Shown piece after piece: positions 17,579 to 26,952 of a stretch of 61,144 nucleotides of DNA. This DNA comes from Immundisolibacterales bacterium (GTDB lineage: Bacteria; Pseudomonadota; Gammaproteobacteria; HK1). The stretch is from contig JAPOPW010000067.1 in the NCBI GenBank assembly GCA_026712715.1, positions 1 through 61,144 on the forward strand. The letters run 5' to 3'. The position numbers and the translations under genes are program-made. How positions within the stretch are numbered: the first letter of the stretch is position 1; the number at the start of each line of letters is the position of its first letter. The notes beneath the pieces were generated by a model. That model ran no database searches. It saw only the letters and a program-made list of their open reading frames with translations, and was not told the DNA's origin.

Positions 17579-18685
17579 ATGAAGATCCGGGCCCTCGAGA
17601 CGTTCTGTACCCGCGAGGTCGGCCTCGTCCGGCTCACCACCGACGACGGCGCGCAGGGCTGGGGTCAGGTCGCCACCTATCACGCCGACCTCTCGGCCGC
17701 GGTGCTCCACCGCCAGGTTGCGCCGTGGGTCCTCGGCCGCGACATCTCGGACCTCGCTCTCCTCGGCGACCTCGTCGACTTCGTCTGCGAGCGAGAGCAC
17801 AAGTTCCCGGGTTCTCACCTCTGCCGCGCCCTCGGCGGTCTCGACACGGCGGTGTGGGATCTCCACGGCAAGCTCGAGGGAAAGAGCGTCTGCGAGCTGT
17901 TGGGCGGGACCCCGCGCCCGCTACGCGTCTACGCGTCGAGCATGAAGCGGGACATCACCCCGCGCGAGGAGGCGGAGCGGTTCCTCCGCCTGCGGGACCG
18001 CCACGGATTCGACGCTTTCAAGTTCCGGGTGGGAGCGGAGTGCGGGCGCGGGCGCGACGAGTGGCCGGGCCGGTCCGAGGCGATCGTCCCGGCCGTTCGC
18101 CGGGCGCTCGGCGACGACGTGGAACTCCTCGTGGACGCGAACAGCTGCTACTCGCCGGAGCAGGCGATCGAGCTCGGTCGGATCCTCGAAGAAAACCGGG
18201 TGTGCCATTTCGAGGAGCCCTGCCCCTACTGGCGGCCGGACTGGACCCGGCAGGTCACGGAAGCGCTCGACCTCGACGTGACGGGCGGCGAGCAGGACAA
18301 CAACCTCGCCCTGTGGCAGTTCCTGATCGCGACGGGAACGATGGACGTGGCGCAGCCGGACGTGTGCTACGTGGGCGGGGTCGACCGCTTTCTCCGGGTC
18401 GTCCGCATGGCGGCCGCCGCGGGCATGCCGGTCACCCCCCACTCGGCCAATCTCTCGCTCGTCACCGTGTTCACCCTGCACCTGATGGGCGCGATCGAGA
18501 ATGCCGGGCCCTATGTCGAGCTGTCGATCGAGGCGGCGGAGTACTATCCATGGCAGTATGGCGTCTACGACGAGCTGCCCGTAGCCAGGGACGGCCGGGT
18601 GGAGATCCCCGCCGGACCCGGCTGGGGCATAACCGTCCGGCCGCAATGGCTGGCGAACTCGACCCGTGAGTTGAGCGAGGTGTGA
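17579..18685 (+). CDS. enolase-superfamily enzyme of the mandelate racemase/muconate-lactonizing type
   Basis: A 368-residue TIM-barrel enzyme that removes the proton next to a carboxylate and either racemises or dehydrates the substrate, usually a sugar acid or dipeptide-like acid. Magnesium ligands are D186 (LLVDANS), E212 (FEEPCPYW) and E238 (GGEQDNN). The acid/base Lys is in AFKFR (K148) and a second candidate is H288 (VTPHSAN). Between the hydrolase gene and the ABC importer, it probably acts on the imported compound. Reaction and substrate are inferred from context only. Confidence 0.88.
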   Translation: MKIRALETFCTREVGLVRLTTDDGAQGWGQVATYHADLSAAVLHRQVAPWVLGRDISDLALLGDLVDFVCEREHKFPGSHLCRALGGLDTAVWDLHGKLEGKSVCELLGGTPRPLRVYASSMKRDITPREEAERFLRLRDRHGFDAFKFRVGAECGRGRDEWPGRSEAIVPAVRRALGDDVELLVDANSCYSPEQAIELGRILEENRVCHFEEPCPYWRPDWTRQVTEALDLDVTGGEQDNNLALWQFLIATGTMDVAQPDVCYVGGVDRFLRVVRMAAAAGMPVTPHSANLSLVTVFTLHLMGAIENAGPYVELSIEAAEYYPWQYGVYDELPVARDGRVEIPAGPGWGITVRPQWLANSTRELSEV

Positions 18686-18727
18686 CACGCGCCGCGCCGG
18701 CTCACCCGATCCCCGAGGGAGGGAACC

Positions 18728-19795
18728 ATGAGAAAGTTCAAAGTTCTGGCTGTGCTCGCGACGCTCGCCGTCGCAACCACGACGACCCCGGCGGCGGCGG
18801 ACACCCTGCGCCTGCTCACCTGGGGAAGCTACGCCCCGGAGAACGTCATCGAGATGTTCAAGAACGAGACCGGGATCGAGGTGGAGGTCACCTTCTCGAA
18901 CAACGAGGAGATGATCTCCAAGCTGCGCGCCACCGGCGGGGGCGGATTCGACCTCGCGCAACCTAGCCATGACCGGATCCACGCCGCGCAGCTCGAGTAC
19001 AACATCTACCGGCCGATGGATCTCTCGAAGATCGACACATCGGCATACGACCCGAGCCTGCTCGCCGCGGTGAAGGCGAACACGACCATCGACGGGGAGG
19101 TCTACTCGGTGCCGCACTTCTGGGGCACGTCCGGACTCGTGGTCAACAAGGCGAAGGCGCCGGACCTCGAGAGCTTCGCTGACCTCTGCGACCCGCAGTA
19201 CGAGGGACGGGTCTCGATGCGCCTCAAGCGCACCATCCTCATCGGCATGGGCTACGCAATGGGCGAGGACCCCTTCGGGGCATACGGGGACATCGCGGAG
19301 TACGAGCGCATCATCAACGCGGCGGCCGAGAAGCTCATCGCGTGCAAGGCGAACGTGAAGACCTACTGGACGGGCGGGGACGACCTCTCGAACCTCCTGC
19401 GCTCCGGCGAGATCGTCGCCTCGGACGCTTGGGACGGGACCGCCTTCAAGCTGAACACCGAGAATCCGGACATCAACTTCCGGCCTCCCAGCCACGGCGC
19501 GATGGGATGGATCGACACCTTCACCCTGCCGCGCAAGTCGAAGGCCGAAGAGGCGGCCTACCAGTGGATCAACTTCGTGATGCGCCCGGACATCGCCAAG
19601 ATGATGTCCAGCCACTCGGGCTACGTCACCGCTCACAAGGATGGCGGCGATCTCACCTCGGACCAGCTCAAGGCATCGTTCAGCGACGCGTTCTCCAACG
19701 ATGACGTCGCCAACATCAAGTGGTTCGCCAACATCCCGCCGGGCCTCGAAGACATCGAAGGCAAGGTTCTCGAGCGAATCAAGGCCGCGCAGTAA
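18728..19795 (+). CDS. periplasmic substrate-binding protein of a polyamine-type ABC importer
   Basis: A 355-residue secreted solute receptor (PotD/PotF family). The first 24 residues are a signal peptide (RKFKVLAVLATLAVATTTT, then cleavage near AAAD). TLRLLTWGSYAPENVIEMF is the typical start of spermidine/putrescine receptors. The start ATG has a strong GAGGGAGGGAACC site. Upstream of potA- and potBC-type genes in one direction. The ligand need not be a polyamine: relatives bind other cations and organic amines, and the neighbouring enolase-type enzyme argues for an acid substrate. Confidence 0.9.
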   Translation: MRKFKVLAVLATLAVATTTTPAAADTLRLLTWGSYAPENVIEMFKNETGIEVEVTFSNNEEMISKLRATGGGGFDLAQPSHDRIHAAQLEYNIYRPMDLSKIDTSAYDPSLLAAVKANTTIDGEVYSVPHFWGTSGLVVNKAKAPDLESFADLCDPQYEGRVSMRLKRTILIGMGYAMGEDPFGAYGDIAEYERIINAAAEKLIACKANVKTYWTGGDDLSNLLRSGEIVASDAWDGTAFKLNTENPDINFRPPSHGAMGWIDTFTLPRKSKAEEAAYQWINFVMRPDIAKMMSSHSGYVTAHKDGGDLTSDQLKASFSDAFSNDDVANIKWFANIPPGLEDIEGKVLERIKAAQ

Positions 19796-19865
19796 CCGGG
19801 AACGGGGTCCGGGAGGAGAGACTCGGGCCCCCCGACCCTCCTCCCGGGCCGGCGGCGCTTCGCCG

Positions 19866-21002
19866 GTGGCTGCCATCCACGATCTCGAGTGCCGGGGCGT
19901 CCGGAAACGCTTCGGCGCGTTCGTCGCCGTGGACGGCGTGTCCTTCGGGATCCCGAGCGGCTCCTTCTTCTCCATTCTGGGTCCGTCGGGCTGCGGCAAG
20001 ACCACCCTGCTGCGGATGATTGCCGGGTTCGAGGAGCCGAGCGAAGGCGACATTCTCATCAAGGGCCGGTCGGTGCTCTCCCTTGCACCCAATCGACGCA
20101 ACGTCAAGCTCGTCTTCCAACACCTCGCGCTGTTTCCGATGATGAACGTCGCGGAGAACATCGCCTACGGTCTTCGCTGCAAGGGAGTGGCGAGGGGAGA
20201 GATCGCCCGCCGCACCGCGGACGTGCTCGAACGGGTGGGGCTTCCCCATGCCGGGTCGAAGGACATCGGCCAGTTGTCGGGAGGACAGAAGCAGCGCATC
20301 GCGATCGCGCGCTGCATGGTGCTCGACCCCGACGTGCTCCTCCTCGACGAACCGCTCGGCGCCCTCGATCTCAAGCTTCGCGAGCAGATGAAGATCGAGC
20401 TCAAGATGCTGCAGAGCCAGTTCGGCACCACGTTCGTCTACATCACCCACGACCAGTCGGAAGCCCTGGTGATGTCGGACCGGGTCGCGGTGATGAATCA
20501 CGGACGGTTCGAGCAGGTCGGCGCGCCGCGCGAGCTCTATCACGACCCGGTGACGGCGTTCGTCGCCGGTTTCGTCGGGGACAGCAACCGCTGGCCGGGC
20601 CGGGTGCTCGACCGCGATCCGGCGGGGGTCCGGGTGGAGACGGACTCCGGTCTGACCCTGGCGGCATGCGAGGCGGGCGGGGTGCTCCGCCGGGGGGACG
20701 CGGTCGAAGTGTTCGTTCGTCCGGAGTCGATTTCGGTCACCGGAGCCCAGGCGACGGACGCAACGGACGCAACGGACGGGAGCGGCGAGCACAATCGCCA
20801 GGCGGGCCGGATCGAGGGGACGCTATTCAACGGCGCGAACAGCCGCATCCTCGTCAGGACCTCCACCGGGGAACAGGTCGAGGCCGACCTCCCGCAACGG
20901 GGGCCGGACATCGGCTTCGAGAACGGCGCGCCGGTGGTACTCGCCTGGGAGCGAACCGGCTCGAAGTGCTTCGCGAGGGCGGGCGAAGACCCCGCCGGAT
21001 GA
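19866..21002 (+). CDS. ATP-binding protein of the polyamine-type ABC importer
   Basis: ATPase subunit (PotA/PotG family), 378 residues. Walker A GPSGCGKTT at 39-47, Q-loop FQHLALFP, signature LSGGQKQRIAIAR at 137-149, Walker B VLLLDEPLGALD at 157-168, His switch THDQSEA. The C-terminal TOBE-like domain has two beta-rich repeats and an Asp/Ala-rich linker (ATDATDATDGSG). I chose the GTG at 19866 because the upstream frame runs through the end of the receptor gene. Seven bases before the first permease gene. Confidence 0.93.
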   Translation: MAAIHDLECRGVRKRFGAFVAVDGVSFGIPSGSFFSILGPSGCGKTTLLRMIAGFEEPSEGDILIKGRSVLSLAPNRRNVKLVFQHLALFPMMNVAENIAYGLRCKGVARGEIARRTADVLERVGLPHAGSKDIGQLSGGQKQRIAIARCMVLDPDVLLLDEPLGALDLKLREQMKIELKMLQSQFGTTFVYITHDQSEALVMSDRVAVMNHGRFEQVGAPRELYHDPVTAFVAGFVGDSNRWPGRVLDRDPAGVRVETDSGLTLAACEAGGVLRRGDAVEVFVRPESISVTGAQATDATDATDGSGEHNRQAGRIEGTLFNGANSRILVRTSTGEQVEADLPQRGPDIGFENGAPVVLAWERTGSKCFARAGEDPAG

Positions 21003-21009
21003 CTCCGGC

Positions 21010-21885
21010 ATGAATCAGCGAAGCATCCGGCGGCTGACCCTGTTCATGCTGCTGGCTCCGTTCCTTCTCTGGATCGCCCTCCTCATCGTGCTTCCCCACG
21101 CCGGGATCTTCACCCTGTCCTTGCGCGAGAAGGTCGCGCCGCTCGTCTACACCGTCGGCCCCGGCAACTACCTGGATTTCTTCCGCGAGCCCATCTACTG
21201 GAACACGCTGCTTCGCACCGCGTCGTTCTCGGTCCTGGTGACCGCGCTGACCTTCCTGGTGGGATTCCCGATTGCGTACTACATCGCCAAGATCGCGGGG
21301 CGCCGGGCGCGGGGGGCGCTCTTTCTGGGATGCCTGATCCCGCTCTGGGTGAGCGACCTCGTGCGGGCCTACGGCTGGATGATCCTCCTTCGCGAGACCG
21401 GCGTGGTATCGAGCTTCCTCCAGTGGACGGGGATCGTGAGCGTCCCGGTCGAGCTCCTCTACAACGACGCCACCGTGGTCGTGGGGCTGGTCTACACGGT
21501 GGTCCTGTTCATGATCGTGCCCCTCGTCTCGACTCTCGACGGCATGGACAACAGCCTCATCGAGGCGGGCTACAACCTCGGCGGCAACGGCTTGACCGTC
21601 ATGCGCCGGATCGTCATCCCCTACGCGATGCCCGGGATCGTCGCCGGCTCCATCGTCGTCTTCATGCTCACCGCGGGAAGCTATCTCACCCCGATACTGC
21701 TCGGGGGGAAGAACAGCATGTGGTTCACCGAGCAGATCTACGAGCAGTTCATCACGCGCTTCAACTGGGAGTCCGGAGCCGCCTTCGGAATCCTGCTGCT
21801 GCTCTTCACGTCCCTTACCGTCTGGCTCGGCCTTCGCCTCAGCGGACAGTCGCTCGCCTCCACGGTGGCGAGGAACGAAGCGTGA
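21010..21885 (+). CDS. polyamine-type ABC importer permease (PotB/PotH family)
   Basis: First inner-membrane permease, 291 residues with about six hydrophobic segments. The EAA loop that docks on the ATPase is IEAGYNLGGNGLTVMRR. It pairs with the next permease to form the channel. ATG start; its stop overlaps the start of the next gene (GTGA), so translation is coupled. Confidence 0.92.
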   Translation: MNQRSIRRLTLFMLLAPFLLWIALLIVLPHAGIFTLSLREKVAPLVYTVGPGNYLDFFREPIYWNTLLRTASFSVLVTALTFLVGFPIAYYIAKIAGRRARGALFLGCLIPLWVSDLVRAYGWMILLRETGVVSSFLQWTGIVSVPVELLYNDATVVVGLVYTVVLFMIVPLVSTLDGMDNSLIEAGYNLGGNGLTVMRRIVIPYAMPGIVAGSIVVFMLTAGSYLTPILLGGKNSMWFTEQIYEQFITRFNWESGAAFGILLLLFTSLTVWLGLRLSGQSLASTVARNEA

Positions 21886-22784
21886 TCCCGTCGATTCGCC
21901 CGCCACGGCCGTTCATGTGGGGCTATCGGGCCTGCGTCCTCGGGTTCTTCGCATTCCTGATCGCACCGCTGATCGCGGCCGGGCTCTTCGCGTTCAACGA
22001 CTCGCTGTTCGCCTCGATGCCGTGGAAGGGCTTCACCCTCGCCTGGTTCACCGGCGACGCCGATCCGAAGATTGGGCTGCTCCACGACCGCCGCCTCCTC
22101 AAGGGACTCGCAGTCTCATTCCTGGTGGCGACCCTGGTGTCGATCGTGAGCCTGGTGGTCGGCCTCACCAACTCCTTTCTGTTCGAACGGCACCGGTTCC
22201 CCTTCAAGGGCCTGTGCTACATGCTGATGATCGTTCCGCTGGTGATTCCGGGCGTGATTCTCGGCATCTCGATCCTCGTCCTCGCGAGCGGGATCGCGAA
22301 CCACGTGGAGAGCCGGTTCGGATACGATCCGGACTTTCTGCGGCCGGGCCTGCCCCTTGTCATCCTCGGCCAGGCATCCTTCATCATCACCATCACCTCG
22401 CTGGTGATCTCGGCCCGGCTCCGCAAGTTCGACCGCTCGCTCGAGGAGGCCGCCTTCAACCTGGGGGCCAGCCGTACCCGGGTGTTTCTGACCATCACCC
22501 TGCCGTACTTGCGGCCGGCCCTCATCGGATCGGGGCTCGTGGCGTTCCTCGTCTCCTTCGAGAACTTCAACACCACCTTGTTCCTCGTCGGCTCCGACGC
22601 TCCCCTGACGGTCACGATGTACGACCGGATGCTCAAGGTCGGCTCGACCCCGGTGCTGAACGCGGTGTCGCTCCTGCTGATGGTGGGGTCCGGGTTGCTG
22701 GCCCTGGTGAGCGTGTTCGTCCAGCTCGAGAGGAAGGCGCCGCGCGCCGGGAGCAGGGCGCCGATCAGCCGAGGAGCAGGATGA
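21882..22784 (+). CDS. polyamine-type ABC importer permease (PotC/PotI family)
   Basis: Second inner-membrane permease, 300 residues. The EAA loop reads EEAAFNLGASRTRVFLT. GTG start at 21882 overlapping the stop of the previous gene; the frame that goes back to 21330 is shadow. About six membrane segments. Its 3' end overlaps the convergent EamA gene by 20 bases. Confidence 0.92.
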   Translation: MIPSIRPPRPFMWGYRACVLGFFAFLIAPLIAAGLFAFNDSLFASMPWKGFTLAWFTGDADPKIGLLHDRRLLKGLAVSFLVATLVSIVSLVVGLTNSFLFERHRFPFKGLCYMLMIVPLVIPGVILGISILVLASGIANHVESRFGYDPDFLRPGLPLVILGQASFIITITSLVISARLRKFDRSLEEAAFNLGASRTRVFLTITLPYLRPALIGSGLVAFLVSFENFNTTLFLVGSDAPLTVTMYDRMLKVGSTPVLNAVSLLLMVGSGLLALVSVFVQLERKAPRAGSRAPISRGAG

Positions 22785-23667
22785 CGATTCCGGCGACGAT
22801 GAGGAGGATCCCCCCGATCTCGAGGGGAGTCGAGCGCTCCCGGAAGAAGAAGTACGAAGCGATGAAGGTGAAGACCAGCTCGACCTGACCCACCGCCCGC
22901 ACGTAGGCTGCGTTCTCGAGGGTCATCGCGCTGAACCAGCCGACCGAGCCGATCATCCCCGATATCCCGACGAGGGAGGCGACCCGCCAGCCGCGGATCA
23001 CCCGGGTCAGCTCGCCCGGCTCGCGCGCCCGGATCCACACCGCCATCACCGCGGTCTGGAACACCAGCACGCACGCGAGGGTGAACGCAGCCTGCATCAG
23101 GAACCCCTCACCGCCGAGGGAGAGCGCGGCGGCCCGGTAGGCCACCGCGCTCAAGCCGAAGAAGGTTCCCGACAGCATCCCGATGAAGGCGGCCCGCCCG
23201 GTCCAGCCGAGGAGCAGGTTGCGCAGGGTCAACCGGCTCTTGGCGGCCGAGATCGACATCACCCCGACGAGGCTGATCAGGATCGCGAGCGTGGCGAGGG
23301 AGCTCACCGGTTCGCCGAGGATCACGAGGCCGAAGATCGCGGTCTGCACCGTCTCGGTCTTCGAGTACGTGGTCCCCACCGCGAAGTTGCGGAGCGAGAA
23401 AAGGTAGACGAGCAGTGCGGTCGCGGTAATTTGCGCAAGGCCGCCGAGCATCGCGAAGAGCGCGAAGCGCGGGTTCGGCTCCGGCCACTCGAAACCGTAT
23501 CCCTCGCCGAGAACCGCCACGTAGACGAGGGCGAGGGGCACCGCGTAGACGAACCGGCAGAAGGTGGCGCCGTAGGTGCTGAGCGATCCCTTCAGGTGCT
23601 TCTGCAGCGCCGACCGCAGGTTCTGCATGAACGCGGCGACGAGCGTGATCGGGACCCAGAGCTCCAT
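22765..23667 (-). CDS. EamA/DMT-superfamily transporter
   Basis: A 300-residue inner-membrane protein with about ten short hydrophobic segments in two EamA halves, typical for small-molecule exporters. An internal repeat (EPVSSLATLAILISL in the first half, ERSTPLEIGGILLIVAG in the second) marks the duplicated domain. It lies opposite the ABC importer and may pump out a by-product, though the substrate is unknown. It overlaps potC-type gene ends by 20 bases. Confidence 0.88.
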   Translation of the reverse strand: MELWVPITLVAAFMQNLRSALQKHLKGSLSTYGATFCRFVYAVPLALVYVAVLGEGYGFEWPEPNPRFALFAMLGGLAQITATALLVYLFSLRNFAVGTTYSKTETVQTAIFGLVILGEPVSSLATLAILISLVGVMSISAAKSRLTLRNLLLGWTGRAAFIGMLSGTFFGLSAVAYRAAALSLGGEGFLMQAAFTLACVLVFQTAVMAVWIRAREPGELTRVIRGWRVASLVGISGMIGSVGWFSAMTLENAAYVRAVGQVELVFTFIASYFFFRERSTPLEIGGILLIVAGIVILLLG

Positions 23668-23782
23668 CAGGATGCGAGGCGGACTTCCCGGCCGGGGTGC
23701 GGCAGGGGGAGGTCCGGCGGGCGTGTGCAGGCGGCTCCGGGCGCGCGCGACGCGCCGCCCGGAATGCGGTTCACACGAGGGT

Positions 23783-24880
23783 TCAGCCGCCCGCGCCGGC
23801 CGGCGTCACCTCCCGGATCCAGCCGAAGGGATCTGGTCGCGCTCCGTACTGGATGCCGATCAGCTCGTCGAAGAGCTTTTCGGCGAGCGGGCCGGTGCCG
23901 CCGTTCGCGATGTGGTGGGTCCGCCCCTCGTACTCGAGCGCGCCGACCGGCGAGATGACGGCCGCCGTCCCCGCCCCGAACACTTCTTCGAGGGTGCCGT
24001 TCTCCTGCGCCCCGAGCACGTCGTCGATGGTGAGGCGCTCCTCGGCGACCGGGACGTCCCAGCTCCGGAGGAGCTTCAGCACCGAGTCCTTGGTGATCCC
24101 GGCGAGGATGGTGTCCCCGGCCGGCGGGGTGATGACCGTGCCACCGATCTTGAACAGGATGTTCATCGAGCCCACTTCCTCGATGTAGCGGTGCTCCGCC
24201 GCGTCGAGCCACAGGACCTGGGTGAAGCCGCGCCCGAGGGCCTCCTTCTCCGCCTTGAGGCTCGCCGCGTAGTTGGCGGCCGTCTTGGCTGCGCCGAGCC
24301 CGCCCGGGCCGGCTCGCGAATACCGCTCCGCGACCGTGATCTTCACCGGGTTGAAGCCCTCGGGGTAGTAAGCCCCGACCGGCCCGGTGATGATGAAGAA
24401 CAGTGCCTCGTGGGTGGACTTGAGGCCGATGTAGGGTTCGGTCGCGATCATCGTCGGGCGCACGTAGAGCGAGGTCCCGTGCGACCGGGGGATCCACTCG
24501 TGATCGAGCTCGAGGAGGGCCTCGATCGCGCCGACGAAGAGGTCCGGGTCGACCTCCGGCAGGTCGAGACGCACGGCCGACGAGTTGAAGCGGGCCGCAT
24601 TGTCCGCGGCGCGGAACAGGTTCGCCGTCCCGGACCGCCCGCGGTTCCGGTAGGCCTTGAGGCCCTCGAAGATGGTCTGGCCGTAGTGCAGGACGAGCGA
24701 GGCGGGCGAGAGATCGAGGTTCGCGAACGGCGCTACGGTCGGCTCGCCCCATCCGCCGTCCGAAGTCCACCGCATCGTGAACATGTGATCGCTGTAGATC
24801 TTCCCGAACCCGAGCGAACTCTCGTCCGCCGGTTTCGGTCGCCGCTGCTCCGGCGTCGCCGGCTCGATCCGGAATTCCAT
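23783..24880 (-). CDS. ilvE: branched-chain amino acid aminotransferase
   Basis: A fold-type IV PLP enzyme, 365 residues, that transfers amino groups between glutamate and the branched-chain keto acids. The PLP Lys is K199 in [35 protein letters not shown] and [12 protein letters not shown] are hallmarks of the BCAT type II group. ATG at 24880. It is divergent from the ETF-QO gene. The cellular role could be valine, leucine or isoleucine breakdown together with the acyl-CoA dehydrogenase. Confidence 0.93.
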   Translation of the reverse strand: MEFRIEPATPEQRRPKPADESSLGFGKIYSDHMFTMRWTSDGGWGEPTVAPFANLDLSPASLVLHYGQTIFEGLKAYRNRGRSGTANLFRAADNAARFNSSAVRLDLPEVDPDLFVGAIEALLELDHEWIPRSHGTSLYVRPTMIATEPYIGLKSTHEALFFIITGPVGAYYPEGFNPVKITVAERYSRAGPGGLGAAKTAANYAASLKAEKEALGRGFTQVLWLDAAEHRYIEEVGSMNILFKIGGTVITPPAGDTILAGITKDSVLKLLRSWDVPVAEERLTIDDVLGAQENGTLEEVFGAGTAAVISPVGALEYEGRTHHIANGGTGPLAEKLFDELIGIQYGARPDPFGWIREVTPAGAGG

Positions 24881-25007
24881 CGCTCTTGCTGCGCCCCCGC
24901 GTCGGCTGCATGAAGGTGAACGGCCGGGCTGCCGCCCGCCCGCGCGAGCCGCGCAATCTAGGTAGGCCCCGGCCGCAAAGTCAAGGGCGGGTTGCGGTTC
25001 AGGACCT

Positions 25008-25013
25008 TATAAT
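25008..25013 (+). promoter_or_regulatory. TATAAT -10 box upstream of ETF-QO gene
   Basis: A perfect TATAAT at 25008-25013 on the plus strand is unusual in this GC-rich DNA and lies 92 bases before the ETF-QO start. No good -35 is found at 16-18 bases; TTGCGG at 24992 is only ten bases away. A sigma-70 promoter with a weak -35 or activator help is possible. Confidence 0.45.
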
Positions 25014-25104
25014 CGGCGCGAACGGCACGGTGGGGCCGGGCGGGGCCGGGAGCCGGACGCCGACGGACCGGCCGCGCGGGGCGGCGGCGCAACGGGGCGA
25101 AGGG

Positions 25105-26763
25105 ATGGACAAGGCAGCCATCGAACGCGAATCCATGGATTTCGACGTGGTGATCGTCGGGGCGGGTCCGTCGGGCCTTGCCGCCGCGGTGCGGCTGCGC
25201 CAGCTCGCCGCGGAGCGAGGCCACGATTTGAGCGTCTGCGTGGTCGAGAAGGGCTCCGAAGTCGGCGCCCACATTCTTTCGGGGGCGGTGATCGAGCCCC
25301 GCGCCCTCGAGGAGCTCTTCCCGGACTGGCGCGAGCGCGAGGCGCCCCTCAACACCCCGGTCGCCGAGGAGCGTTTCCTCTTTCTCACCGAATCGGGCGG
25401 CATGTCGTGGCCGACCGCGCTGCTCCCGCCCTCGCTCAGGAACCACGGCAACTACATCGTCAGCCTGGGGAACCTGTGCCGCTGGCTCGCCGCCCAGGCG
25501 GAGGAGCTCGGGGCGGAGGTGTTCCCCGGCTTCGCCGCCACGGACGTGCTCTACCGCGACGACGGCGCCGTCGGCGGGATCGTCACCGGCGACATGGGGG
25601 TCGGGCGCGACGGCGAGCCGACCGACAACTACATGCCGGGCATGGAGCTTCGCGCGAAGTACACGTTCTTCGCCGAAGGGTGCCGCGGCCACCTCGGACT
25701 GCGGCTGGCGGAGCGCTTCGGGCTTCGCGACGGGGGGGAGCCACAGACCTACGGCATCGGGATCAAGGAGCTCTGGGAGGTCGAGCCCGAGCGGCATCGC
25801 CCAGGCCTCGTCGTCCACACCGCGGGCTGGCCGCTTGCCTCGGACACCTACGGCGGGTCGTTCCTGTACCACCTGGAGGACCGTCAGGTGGCGGTCGGAT
25901 TCGTGATCGGGCTCGACTACGCGAACCCGTACCTCTCACCCTTCGAGGAGATGCAGCGGTTCAAGACCCACCCGAAGATCCGGGGCACCTTCGAAGGGGG
26001 CCGGCGGATCTCCTACGGCGCCCGCGCGGTCAACGAGGGCGGCATCCAGTGTCTGCCGAAGCTCGCGTTCCCGGGCGGAGTCCTCGTCGGCTGCGAGGCG
26101 GGCACCCTCAACGCGCCCAAGATCAAGGGCACCCACACCGCCATGAAGTCCGGCATGCTCGCCGCGGAAGCCGTCTTCGAGGCGGTGGCGGGCGGGTCCG
26201 AGGGCGGCGAGGAGCTCACCGCGTACCCCGACGCGTTCCGCGCGTCCTGGGTCTGGCGCGAGCTGCACGAGGCGCGCAACGTCCGCCCGGGGTTTCGCTG
26301 GGGTCTCGCCGGCGGCACCCTCCACGCAGGGCTCGACCAGGTGCTGTTCCGGGGCCGCGCGCCCTGGACCCTCCGCCACGGCCACACCGACCACGAACGG
26401 CTTCGCAAGGCGGCGGACGCGAAGCCGATCGAGTACCCGCGCCCCGATGGCGAGCTGACCTTCGACAAGCTGTCGTCGGTGTTCTTGTCCGGCACCAACC
26501 ACGAAGAGAACCAGCCGGTGCACCTGACCCTGCGCGACGATGCGACGCCGGTCGGGGTGAACCTCGCCGACTACGCCGGGCCCGAAGAGCGGTTCTGCCC
26601 CGCCGGGGTGTACGAGTTCGTGGAGGAAGGCGAGGGGCAGCGGCTGCAGATCAACGCGCAGAACTGCGTACACTGCAAGACCTGTGACATCAAGGACCCC
26701 ACCCAGAACATCGTATGGGTGGCGCCGGAGGGCGGCGGCGGCCCGAACTATCCGAACATGTAG
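25105..26763 (+). CDS. electron transfer flavoprotein-ubiquinone oxidoreductase
   Basis: A monotopic inner-membrane enzyme, 552 residues, that passes electrons from ETF to ubiquinone. The FAD-binding start [17 protein letters not shown], the ubiquinone-domain hallmarks and the C-terminal 4Fe-4S ferredoxin-like motif (CPAGVYEF, then [13 protein letters not shown]) are in the canonical order. Ends ...GGGPNYPNM as in the family. ATG at 25105; upstream frame to 24886 is not coding. It links the etfBA products at 12.5-14.3 kb to the respiratory chain. Confidence 0.97.
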   Translation: MDKAAIERESMDFDVVIVGAGPSGLAAAVRLRQLAAERGHDLSVCVVEKGSEVGAHILSGAVIEPRALEELFPDWREREAPLNTPVAEERFLFLTESGGMSWPTALLPPSLRNHGNYIVSLGNLCRWLAAQAEELGAEVFPGFAATDVLYRDDGAVGGIVTGDMGVGRDGEPTDNYMPGMELRAKYTFFAEGCRGHLGLRLAERFGLRDGGEPQTYGIGIKELWEVEPERHRPGLVVHTAGWPLASDTYGGSFLYHLEDRQVAVGFVIGLDYANPYLSPFEEMQRFKTHPKIRGTFEGGRRISYGARAVNEGGIQCLPKLAFPGGVLVGCEAGTLNAPKIKGTHTAMKSGMLAAEAVFEAVAGGSEGGEELTAYPDAFRASWVWRELHEARNVRPGFRWGLAGGTLHAGLDQVLFRGRAPWTLRHGHTDHERLRKAADAKPIEYPRPDGELTFDKLSSVFLSGTNHEENQPVHLTLRDDATPVGVNLADYAGPEERFCPAGVYEFVEEGEGQRLQINAQNCVHCKTCDIKDPTQNIVWVAPEGGGGPNYPNM

Positions 26764-26952
26764 CCCGGCCCGGGGGGGCGCGGGTCCGGCGACGCGGAAC
26801 GCCCGCGTTCCCGTTCCCCCCATCGACCGACCGCCCGGCCGCCCGGCGTCCGGCCGCCGCGCGAGCGCAGCCGGCGGGCCCGCGCGACCCGAGACGAGAC
26901 CGGACAATGCCCGGCGCAGGCCGGTAGAACGAAACACAACACGGAATCCGAC

